From NCBI GenBank assembly GCA_025765595.1, contig JAIVFH010000434.1, positions 1 through 20,198 of the forward strand: DNA of 20,198 bases. Reading direction: 5' to 3'. This document shows positions 1 through 8,541 of the stretch, piece after piece (within the stretch, counting starts at the first letter, position 1; each line of letters begins with the position of its first letter). Below the pieces are notes generated by a model. That model was not told where the DNA came from and searched no databases. It saw nothing but the letters and a program-made list of their open reading frames with translations. Source of the DNA: Obelidium mucronatum (lineage: Eukaryota; Chytridiomycota; Chytridiomycetes; Chytridiales; Chytriomycetaceae). A program made the position numbers and the translations under genes.

Positions 1-353
1 GACCGTGTCAATCCACTTCTGATGGCCCGCATAGTCCTCTGAACCGCATCTGCATTGTCCTTTGCGCGGCAATCTAGGGTCTGCCAGATCTTATCCAACT
101 GTTCAAACTGCTGGTAGACTGCTTTCCACTCTTTGATTGTTTGAGCTGATGGGACTTCATCCCCTTCAACAGCTTCCGCGTCGTCGTTATTGTCGTTGCC
201 ATCATCGTCTGACTCTTCTTTGGTGACAGACACTATAGTTTTCCCGCTTTTGTCTGGTAACAACGCGAGCTGCTGCAACAATGCCTCCAGCCGGTTTGGG
301 CGAACGTGCTTGTTTACGAAATGGGACAAACTTCGTGTCCAGAGTTCTTTCGT
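1..353 (-). CDS. Partial unidentified protein-coding segment, open to the left edge
   Basis: On the minus strand a reading frame runs without a stop from position 353 to the window edge; a TGA at 354-356 closes it upstream. The translation looks like real protein: a leucine-rich helical stretch (…RPNRLEALLQQLALLP…), then an acidic Asp/Asn/Glu run, then a helical segment with EWKAVYQQFEQLDKIW. Because the frame closes upstream, it must be entered by splicing (an AG lies just before 346) or be degenerate. Upstream coding-like minus-strand frames, one starting with MITSSDVTAC near 620 and another with MSKDQDAKPK near 458, may be earlier exons, but I could not join them with consistent phase. I do not recognise the family. 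A retrotransposon gag relic was considered because of an NYPVWK motif in a neighbouring frame, but no other retroelement signature supports it. Confidence 0.35.
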
Positions 354-659
354 TCAACTGACCTATCTCCGTCAATTTCAGACATTTCCAGACTGGATAG
401 TTAGTGTCACTTAAGAGGATGCGCTGATTCTTTGGCTTTGCGTCTTGGTCTTTTGACATGCTTGGTTTTGGAGAACAATAACACCGTCTGACGGCGTTAA
501 ATTCAAACAATGGCGAGAAGCCTCGAAATCAACTCTGCACAAGAGGTACTTCTTAACACCGGAAATCTGCTTTTGAAAGCAATTTTGGTGCAGGCCGTCA
601 CATCTGAGGACGTGATCATTGCGCACAATGATCCAACCAAACATACTCTTTTCTGCATA

Positions 660-2640
660 CTACATAGCTTAGAGATAACTATTTATTGAATAAACAACTA
701 CTAAAACATAAAGAAGACTTTCTATTATGAGTTCGACGACGTTGGGTTTGCTCTCGTTTGATCTATATTTAGGAACACTACTATCATCACAACAACACAC
801 GTAGGTGCAAACCTACAGAAAAACCGCCAGAGTTTTGTTACATGATCAGTAGGATTGTAAATCCACAGAGCATTCTGCAACTTGACGCTGGGGAGTAATG
901 ATCAATGTCCTGTCAAACCACAAACAAGTCAACTGCTTCAGCGCCCCAAGGCGCTTGTCCACCAAACTTGGTGATGACATTGAAGGACTCGTTCTGATCA
1001 CAGATCTATCCAGGCGCCACAGTCTCAGTGATAACTACATCTGAAACACCTGAAACTTTGAGGCATCAAATGATCAAACACTTTGATCTAGCCAACAAAA
1101 AGAAGCCAAACAGCCTGCTCATTCATAATGCACATCACAACATAAGCCGAGCTGTTTGGGCTCACTCAAACTGGTTGCATTTTCATGTTCATGGGAAAAT
1201 CTGCAGTATTGTGGAGGTCTTGTAAGCAAGGACTTGTAGATAAACATCTTGCTTTCTTTAATATCAATATATCAATGCCAGTAGCTGGATTCAGTGACAA
1301 TACAGCTTTTGTTGAGTGAGTGCACAAGAACAAAAAAAACTGAATCTAGCAAGTGAATGAATGTAAGGTAGTGGAAAGTGCGTGGTGTAATTGATTGCAA
1401 TCACATTTCATTCGGATATTGGAACCAAGTCGTTGGTCTGCCAAATCTCTGTTGGTCATTGTAGATGTTCTGGTATGACATATTTACATGTTCTCCAAGG
1501 AGAATTAACTGAGAAACAGTCAGATGGTTGTTGACCAAAGTTTGCTTGGATATTGCATTGGAGGAGTTTATCTAGACAGGCAGCAGCTACAAGTGAAGTC
1601 AATCTGTATTGTTCAGAACTGGGGGAGGGTTGGAATCTGTAGGAGCATGACTTTTTGATGTCCTAGCAGCACCCCTCTGTGTTTCAGATAAACATGTGGA
1701 TAAGTGTGTGTGCGCACGATACTTCACCCTTGTTGCTTCTGGGGAAGTAAGCTTGTGCGCGAGCATTGTACACCACCCCTTTCCCTGAGAGTAATACTCT
1801 GCCTCTTAGCCATGCAACACCTAGCAGCTGTGATTGTCTCATGCTGCGTCACCAAACTGATTACATTATTGTAACTCTTATGATTCTGTCTCTCATGATC
1901 TCAAGTCGTTACTGGTCAAGCCCTTGCGCATTCTAAACCCTTGCGCCTTCTGAGCCCGTAAGTCTTTTTCTTGACTATCTGGTTCTAATATAGTTCAGAA
2001 CCCCATCAACAACCTTCTGATAAACTCTGCCATCCTTCAACAGAACTACAGCAACCAAAACACCTTATTTTGTATCAGGGTCATGCAGTTATGCTGCCAG
2101 GAATGTATGCAAGTAATACAAGAAGTCACGGCCCTAAACTCTGGATTTCAAGATCAATCCAATCCTGTTCTTGTTTTTTAATGAAGGAAAAGAAGTGCTG
2201 CACTCCCAAGTGGCATTCAGACACTGTTCTCGTGTACTTCTAAATGAGTTTTGGGGCAGGGTTGGATTTGAGGAGAAGTGGGTGGTTCTGATTGTGAATT
2301 TCAACACAGACTTGACAACCATGTGGAAAACCCAAACACTCCAAGTCATTACAACACTATTCAAATTGCTCTCTGTCTATCATCACATCCATGTCAAAAG
2401 AAGATCCATTAGGTCCCATTATTCCAGGACCGGGGCTTTATTTTTGGAGCACTTAACAGAATCATTGTTGATCCTGCAGGCTGCAACTGCCGTGACAACA
2501 AGGAGAGGTAGTGGAAATGAATTCATACACAAGTCCAAAAAAGCTTGCCGTGAATTAATTAGTAGAAGACAAGAATATTTTTGGGTTATCAAGTTAAGAA
2601 AACCAAATCCAAGCGCAACTCCAACCAAACTAGTGGCACA
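660..2640. other. Gene-poor stretch with coding-like fragments only
   Basis: No intact gene could be built here on either strand. Two minus-strand patches look protein-like but are broken. One at about 910-993 reads NESFNVITKFGGQAPWGAEA and ends in a TGA, with an in-frame TAG just upstream. The other at about 1977-2063 reads VLVAVVLLKDGRVYQKVVDG, with stops on both sides. The longest plus-strand frame (2171-2659) has no recognisable motif and runs antisense into a tRNA gene. The simplest reading is intergenic sequence holding decayed gene or transposon remnants, but exons of an unrecognised gene are not excluded. Confidence 0.4.
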
Positions 2641-2656
2641 ACTGAAAACCCGATCA

Positions 2657-2738
2657 TGAGCAGAGTGGGATTCGAACCCACGCCCATTACTAGACTGCAA
2701 CTTGAGTGCAGCGCCTTAGACCGCTCGGCCATCTGCCC
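2657..2738 (-). tRNA. tRNA-Leu, anticodon CAA
   Basis: An 82-nt class II tRNA folds on the minus strand. The acceptor stem is GGGCAGA with TCTGCTC (one G-T pair), followed by discriminator A at 2657. The D-arm carries GGCCGAGCGG, the anticodon stem CTGCA/TGCAG encloses the loop CTCAAGT, and the T-loop is TTCGAAT. The anticodon CAA lies at 2702-2704 on the complement and reads the UUG codon. There is no intron. A TTTT run on the minus strand (2645-2648) just downstream is the likely pol III terminator. Confidence 0.93.
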
Positions 2739-2903
2739 ATATGACTTACCACTGGTGACTTAGTAATACAAGTAACTAAATTTTTCAGGCTACGTCTGCA
2801 TCTCTCTTAATCACTTTGAATACCAGTGGTCAGTCATACTTCAACATTAATTTTGTTAAAAGAGAGTCACAAGCATACACTTTTTTTAAAATTCTTTTTT
2901 GGT

Positions 2904-4414
2904 TTAAAAATCTTGAGCAGTTGAATTCCCATTATATGAACTCTCCTTCTTGGAATCCTTTCCAGCGGCCTTCTCCTCCTTTTCACGGTTTAAATCACCC
3001 ATTGATTTGAATCTGGATTCATTTCGTTTCTCAGCAGCGGCTCTTGCGTCGTTTACTGTACTTGATGCACTTTGTTGTTGTGGATGATCACCAGTCAGAG
3101 TTGCACGTTGTTGGGAGGATGGTGTGCGAGCGCGTAATTGAGATGAAAGCCAGATGAACAAGAGGGAAATCCACGAGTATAAAATCTGGAAAGGTGTCAA
3201 CAGAGTCGATGCTATCCCAGAAGAAGATGCTGGATATGCGCTTGATTGAGACAAAGAGAATTTGACAAGGAGGGATGCAGATGGAAGGAGGTCGAGATCT
3301 TATTGGCAAATAATAGCATGTTATGTGGACGTTATAAACTTGAATGCAATATTAAATCAGAGTGAAATCTGGGCTCACCTTTCAAACTCCTTTCCTCGTC
3401 AGAAATAGAAAAAAACCTGCTTGGGTGGACTTGTACGATTTCGAAAGCGGCAATGGATGAAGTGGAGGCCAAACTTTGTTTAATAAACTCGCGGACAGAG
3501 GCAAGAGTGTCCGATGCAGCGAATTTGGAACGAATATTGGATCCATCAGGCATTCTGATGGATAGGGCGGAAGAATCGTAGCTAAATAATGAAACATTGT
3601 GGTGAGTGGGTTTCTCCATATCCAACGACTCAACGAAAATAGATCCACCGACAATGGCAGCACGACTTCATTTCCACAAAAACAAGACGCGATGGAAGGT
3701 TTTGTCTTACATGGGGGCTGGTTTAACTGTGTTCACGGCACTAGTACTGCTCTGTTTCTCTGCAACCAAAGAATCCACAATCTTGCGCGTACGATATTCC
3801 TTTTTCTTGACAACCAGAGAACCACCACTTTTAGGAAAACCAAGACTAGCCAGAGTTAAAGACGACTCTTCCTCCAGACTAAACACTTTCAGCGGGTATG
3901 GCTGAACCAGATCAAAGTCAGCTACAAAGCCCGCCTTAATAATGTACTGCCGAACGACACTCAGAGAGTCAGAGGGGTTGAACTGTGCCTTGACGGGGTT
4001 GACCGAATGCGACAGTTTGATGGCCAGCGTCAGCGTCTCCTCGCCCGCCGCGGCCGGACGGAGCCCCAGGTGCGCCGCGCCGAACGCGCGCAGGCCGGCG
4101 TCGCTCGTCGGCCAGCGCACAAAACCCGTCCGCGCGCCGCCGACGACCGCGTGCAGCGCCGGCACCGCGCCGCGCGGAAACGGAAACACCGCCGCAAACT
4201 GCGCCGCTGCCGCCGGCGCCGCGCCGAGCGACAGCAGCACCACGCCGCCGCCGCCCGCGCGCGCCTCGCCGAGCACGACTCGCTCGAACTGCGTCTGCAG
4301 CTGCCCCGTCTCAGCGCCGCCGTTGCCGACGAGGACAACCAGCGGCTTGTTGCCCTCGAGCGACTCCGCGATCGCCGCGTCCAGCCGGCTGGCAGTGTGC
4401 CAGACAAACGCCAT
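2904..4414 (-). CDS. UBXN4/erasin-like protein with tandem UBX-like domains
   Basis: Three exons, 4414-3711, 3665-3379 and 3298-2904, give 461 residues; the introns are 45 and 80 nt with GTAAGA and GTGAGC donors. The first ~118 residues form a UAS/thioredoxin-like domain (AAIAESLEGNKPLVVLVGN), as in UBXN4. A first UBX-like ubiquitin fold follows (about 125-210) and a second, more typical one is at about 268-343 (SIRMPDG, then LDLLPSASLLV). A hydrophobic segment at about 362-384 (FQILYSWISLLFIWL) is a likely membrane anchor, followed by a charged tail. Family knowledge: UBXN4 recruits Cdc48/p97 at the ER membrane for ER-associated degradation. The second UBX domain is unusual, and in both the p97-binding FPR loop is altered (YPLKVF, HPSRFF). 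Exon 1 is strikingly GC-rich. The ATG at 4412-4414 opens directly onto the UAS-like domain. Confidence 0.8.
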
Positions 4415-4622
4415 TGCTTGAAGTAATTTTTAAATGAAGTCAGGAAAGTGTATTCTCAATAACAACAGTTCCAAGTTTGTTGATGATGAGGTCAGGTATC
4501 AAGAAGCAATGACTAAGTAAGTCGCAGCTTATTAAAGGAAATTTGCTTGATGTTAAGCTGTCAAACTTACTTATTTAAAACAAACTTTCTATAATTACAA
4601 CATTTTCTTTCATGATCAACAA

Positions 4623-4704
4623 GACAACGTGGCCGAGCGGTTAAGGCGGTAGACTAGAAATCTACTTCCCTCTGGGAGCGCAGGTTCAAATCCTGCCGTT
4701 GTCG
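4623..4704 (+). tRNA. tRNA-Ser, anticodon AGA
   Basis: An 82-nt class II tRNA with acceptor stem GACAACG/CGTTGTC and discriminator G (4704). The D-arm contains GGCCGAGCGG, and the anticodon stem GTAGA/TCTAC encloses CTAGAAA, placing AGA at 4656-4658. There is a long variable arm and the T-loop is TTCAAAT. It decodes UCU, and other UCN codons if A34 becomes inosine. There is no intron. TTTT at 4705-4708 is the pol III terminator. Confidence 0.94.
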
Positions 4705-4871
4705 TTTTGAAAAAGAAAACCCAATCACCTTTGAATTATGCTTCATAGAAAATTATCAATACATGCACTCAAATTTGTAATATTGTATTGAATAGAAACG
4801 AAGAAGAGGAATGCCTCATGTTTAATAACGAAAACGTGAAAATCAAGACTGCAACTGCAAAGACGGACAAA

Positions 4872-6866
4872 TCAATGGCCACAAATTGCATTGCAACAGC
4901 AAGCAAGAGTTCCAAGAGCAGGCATTCTGGCACGAGTGTTACTCAATGCAACGGCAGCAGGTATGTATCCATTCATAAATGCGCGCATAAAATACTGTTG
5001 CGACAGGTTCCCATTCTTTCTCACGCCATTCCCAAGTCGATACATGAACCCAAGAACATAAAGCGCCGGAGGAGTCCCAGCCTCTTCAAACCACCCAGCA
5101 GCATCGGATTTTCTTCCGGTGGATGTTACCTTGTTGAAGCACAAAACACCCAAGTTGTACATGGCGTTTTGTGTGGCCGTGTTTGGCTCGCCTTCTGCGC
5201 AAGCCAAAAAACTCTGGTATGCCCTTTCTGCGTCTTTCTTGCAGCCACCCAATCCGTTTTCATACGCGAGGCCGAGATAAAAGCTGGATTCACTATCTCC
5301 TTTTGAAGCCGCGTCTTTAAAGTATTGAACACCAAGGTTGTAGTCTTGTGATGTTCCGTGACCGTTCCAGTGGCATTTACCCAACGTGAAGATTGCATTG
5401 AGGTACCCTATTTACAAAGTTTGAATAAATATCAAAGCTCAGAAAAAACCAAAGAATAGCTCACCATGATCTGCTGCCCTTTTGACCCACGAGAATCCAA
5501 GCTTCTCATCTTGTTTCACACCTTCCCCAGCGAGCAATCTGTTTGCAAGAGAAAGCTGCGAAATTACAAATCCCCCTTCAGCCGCTATCGTTAGGAGCTC
5601 CACAGATCGTTTAGAATTCTTCTGAACGCCTTCTCCGTTGAGGTAGCAAAGAGCCAGATCGTGTGTTGCTGCGAGGTATCCTTTTTCAGAAGCTTCCTTG
5701 TTCAGCTCGAATGCTTTCTTGGGGTCTTTGGTGATTCCAGCCCTTCCGTTAGAGTAGAACACTGACATTTGGTGAAGGCCAAAGGGGTCTCCTTCATCTG
5801 CAAGAATCTGCATTTGTTGTGCAAGTCGGCTTTGAAGAATATCCTCGAGGGAAAGGTGTGGGTTTTCGTGGTGAAACTGGGCAATGGAGCTGAAATCCAA
5901 TTTTTCCATCACTGCTTGCATTCTCATCACACCATCACTCAAACCTTCACTTTCTGCAAAACCCATCAAACGTAAGACGACTTCGACTTCAGATTCACTA
6001 CCACAGTTGGAGTCATCCTTGGACCCAACTTCGTCATCCTCCTCGTCCTCATCTTCGTCACTACCATCGTCATCATCCAAGTACATGCTCAAAAACTCTT
6101 CCGCTTGCTCGTTTCCTATAACAGTTTGTGAGCACCGAAAGGCGGAGGAATTTTTAACATGACACAAAAACAAACCTCCATCACGTGCCTCCTTGATCCA
6201 CTCAATGGCCGCCTCCATATCCACACCGACCCCATTTCCTTGCAAATAACGTAACCCCACATACAACTGAGACTGATGATACCCACCCTCCGCGGCCTTC
6301 TTGAACCACCCAAACGCAGTCCTCTGGTTCTCTAGCACACCCGCCCCAGTATTGTAACAAAGTGCGAGATCGTGCATGGCACCGACACATCCTGCATCAC
6401 CAGCACGACGGAACCATTCAATAGCCTTTTGGGGGTCTCGAGGTCCATGAAAACCGGACTGATAATAGGTTGCCAAGAGGTGCCAGCCAACGGGGTCAGA
6501 AGTGGATTCAGCGTATTCCTTGATGCGTTTGAACATTTCCTTGTGGATGGGAGGCATCACTTCAAAGAGTGCTGCGCGTGGGTTTTTGGCAAGGGCTTCG
6601 TTTTGGAGGGTTTGGAGGCCGAGTTTGTGGGATAGACGGTTGTGGAGAATGTATGGCTCGACAGTGTTGAGGGGTCCAAACTCGTCCTTGTCTCCTTCAT
6701 TATTTTGTGGTGGGAGTAGTTCAAGTTGGGTGGCGTTGCGTTCTCTGGGTTCCCTAGTGGTTTCCGGTGTTGCAATAACAGGAGTTTCATGACCGAAGCG
6801 GCATCGATCGCCAGCACGGCATCCTCTTGCCGTGCGGAAGAAGTGGCATGGAACTTGTGGTGGCAT
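4872..6866 (-). CDS. CCCH zinc finger / Sel1-repeat protein
   Basis: Exons 6866-6176, 6115-5465 and 5407-4872 give 625 residues. The introns are 60 nt, which is also stop-free and so could be misread as coding, and 57 nt. Near the N-terminus is one CCCH finger with spacing C-x8-C-x5-C-x3-H (CHFFRTARGCRAGDRCRFGH), typical of RNA-binding fingers. The rest is two blocks of Sel1-like repeats (patterns like AIEWFRRAGDAGCVGAMHDL), separated by an Asp/Glu-rich linker from DDDDGSDEDEDEED onward. Sel1 repeats form alpha-solenoid protein-binding scaffolds; fusion to a CCCH finger suggests an RNA-linked adaptor, which is inference. I chose the ATG at 6864-6866 because the finger follows at once; an in-frame ATG at 6942-6944 would add 26 residues. 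The 3' end may instead be spliced from 4943 to 4854 and stop at 4769, replacing the tail with a hydrophobic one. Confidence 0.8.
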
Positions 6867-7156
6867 TCCTTTGAATTTTACGGAAGTTTTTTTTTTATGA
6901 AGGAGAGGGTCTGACCCCCACGCGCCAAGGGCCCTTTCTTTCATTCTCAAAACATTAATCCATACGCTTCACATTCTACAACTTGTTGAAAGAAGCAACA
7001 TCCACAGACTGCACGAGTATTCTCCGTAAACGGCAGTAGGTCTGCAGACGCCAGCCTACCAACAATGAACAGTTTCGTAACAGTCGCGCTTGGCTTTGGA
7101 TGGCAAACCCCATCTTAACCCTAGAGCTCGTCTGTTACCAGTCCAAAACCCTGTTC
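6867..7156. other. Intergenic, nothing recognised
   Basis: This gap lies between the start of the Sel1-repeat gene and tRNA-Trp. It must hold the promoter of the Sel1-repeat gene. I see no TATA-like or repeated motif, no coding-like frame and no structural RNA in it. Confidence 0.5.
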
Positions 7157-7228
7157 TGACCCCTACGCGATTTGAACGCGCAACCTTTCGCTTTGGAGAC
7201 GAACGCGCTACCGTTGCGCCAAGGAGTC
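7157..7228 (-). tRNA. tRNA-Trp, anticodon CCA
   Basis: A 72-nt class I tRNA on the minus strand. Acceptor GACTCCT pairs with AGGGGTC and is followed by discriminator A (7157). The D-stem is GCGC/GCGC, the anticodon stem TTCGT/GCGAA encloses CTCCAAA with anticodon CCA, and the T-stem GCGCG/CGCGT encloses TTCAAAT. There is no intron. A minus-strand TTTT at 7145-7148 is the likely terminator. The ten bases at its 5' edge (AAGGAGTCAT on the plus strand, 7221-7230) recur at 7302-7311. Confidence 0.93.
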
Positions 7229-7451
7229 ATGTTGCTCTGAGTTAGAGAAATCATTTATGATTCCAACTGAAAAATCATATGAACTGAAGTCCAATGTCGC
7301 TAAGGAGTCATATTTGGAAGGTTGGTACCACTTGAAACTAAAAACACAATTTAGTTCTATAAAAAGCCAAAAGAGTATACCCCGAGCATGTCAATCGCGA
7401 GGTGCATAAGACAGCCACAAATTGTGTTTGCAAGTCCAAGTTGTTTTTTTA

Positions 7452-8431
7452 TTATACATATCCACCATGTTCAGCATCAAACCGATCCAAATCTTCCTTC
7501 ATCAAATCCCATTCGCGATCACCCTCTAAAGAAGGAGCCGGAATCTTATCCCAAGCTTCACTGAATTCGTCCCTCATTCCACCACCGCCACCGCCAGCAG
7601 CGGACCCCGATCCCCGAGACCCACTGCCTACAGAACTACTCCTCTGTTTCGAACCAGATCGCGGGACAGGTGCATGTGGGTCATCGTAAGATGGATCAGG
7701 TCGGTACCATCCTTCCTCGCGAGCTTTTTTATGCCGGTCGCGGTCTTCTTCTATCCGTCGCATGATTTCTTTTGACGTGAATGTCCGTTCTGCAGGCCTG
7801 TTTTTGTGTGAGTGTTTGTAGGAAAAAACAATGGACAAGTACTGCTTACGCGATTGCAGGCGCCCGAGACAATAACTCATTTATTCTGGTTTCCAGTAAC
7901 GAAAGACTTTCTGCTGGGAAAATAGATCTGGCTTTCCACGCTTTGATGCACTGTTGTTGTTGTTTGTGGTTTATTTTTGGTTATCATCAAGTTGTTTGTT
8001 GGTGAGGTCGCTTAAAAAAGATCTTATGTTTACCTTCTTGACCTGAGCTGCATTCACAGGTTCCTTATCCGGCACGATTTCAGCCACAATATCAATCAAA
8101 GCTCCTCCAACAAGTTTGATCCATTCCTTCTGCCGCTTCTGACAGATTGAATCCAAAATGTACAAGAATGGCAGCCGGTTCAGCGTCGATGTTGTTGAAA
8201 TACGTTCTCGAATGACTTGGAACAAGATGGTTGCGTGCGGTCGGTGTGGTCGCTTCAGGGCAAAGCCAGACAGTTGGGCAATGATTTGTTGGGATGTTGA
8301 GATACGGTCCAAGAGGGCTTTAAACTCGGCTGATGATACAAATCAGTTTATGGATTGAGGCGGATTCAGCTAGATTTACCTCTGCATTCGAATCCGTCTA
8401 CTTCTTCTGCTCCGCTTTCATAGTCAGACAT
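7452..8431 (-). CDS. CTK3: CTD kinase subunit gamma (Ctk3-like, CID domain)
   Basis: Four exons (8431-8380, 8329-8034, 7950-7850, 7797-7452) encode 264 residues; the introns are 50, 83 and 52 nt. Residues ~18-130 form a CID-like helical domain (FKALLDRISTSQQIIAQLSG, then LPFLYILDSICQ and CIKAWKARSIFP). A basic/acidic helix follows (EIMRRIEEDRDRHKKAREEG), then a Ser/Gly-rich linker, then a conserved acidic C-terminal motif around EFSEAWDKIP and DLMKEDLDRFD, as in the Ctk3 C-terminal family. In yeast, Ctk3 with cyclin Ctk2 and kinase Ctk1 phosphorylates Ser2 of the RNA polymerase II CTD during elongation. The short first exon carries MSDYESG. It lies downstream of BRE1 on the same strand, 110 bp away; H2B ubiquitination by Bre1 and Ser2 phosphorylation both act in elongation. 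An SCAF/RPRD-type CID protein is the alternative, but the C-terminal part favours Ctk3. Confidence 0.8.
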
Positions 8432-8541
8432 TTTTTATCAAGTCTTTTCTTTTTATTTTCAACGAAATCCCCACCCCATCTCATCAAAAACACAAGAAGG
8501 CCCCTGCCATATAATATAGTCGTGTATAAAAAAATCATCAA

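Noticed and set aside
1..660. Copia-like gag fragment
   Set aside because: Only an NYPVWK motif in one frame hinted at it. There is no zinc knuckle, protease, integrase or LTR.
4007..4426. Long plus-strand and second minus-strand frames across the GC-rich UBX exon
   Set aside because: They are Arg/Ala-rich shadow frames caused by high GC. Only the MAFVWHTASRL frame continues into the UBX exons with correct splice phase.
5884..6162. Ser-rich plus-strand frame opposite the acidic linker
   Set aside because: It is antisense to the Asp/Glu codon run of the Sel1-repeat gene.
7221..7311. Ten-base repeat AAGGAGTCAT at the tRNA-Trp edge and 81 bp away as an insertion footprint
   Set aside because: Too short to separate from chance, with no flanking similarity.
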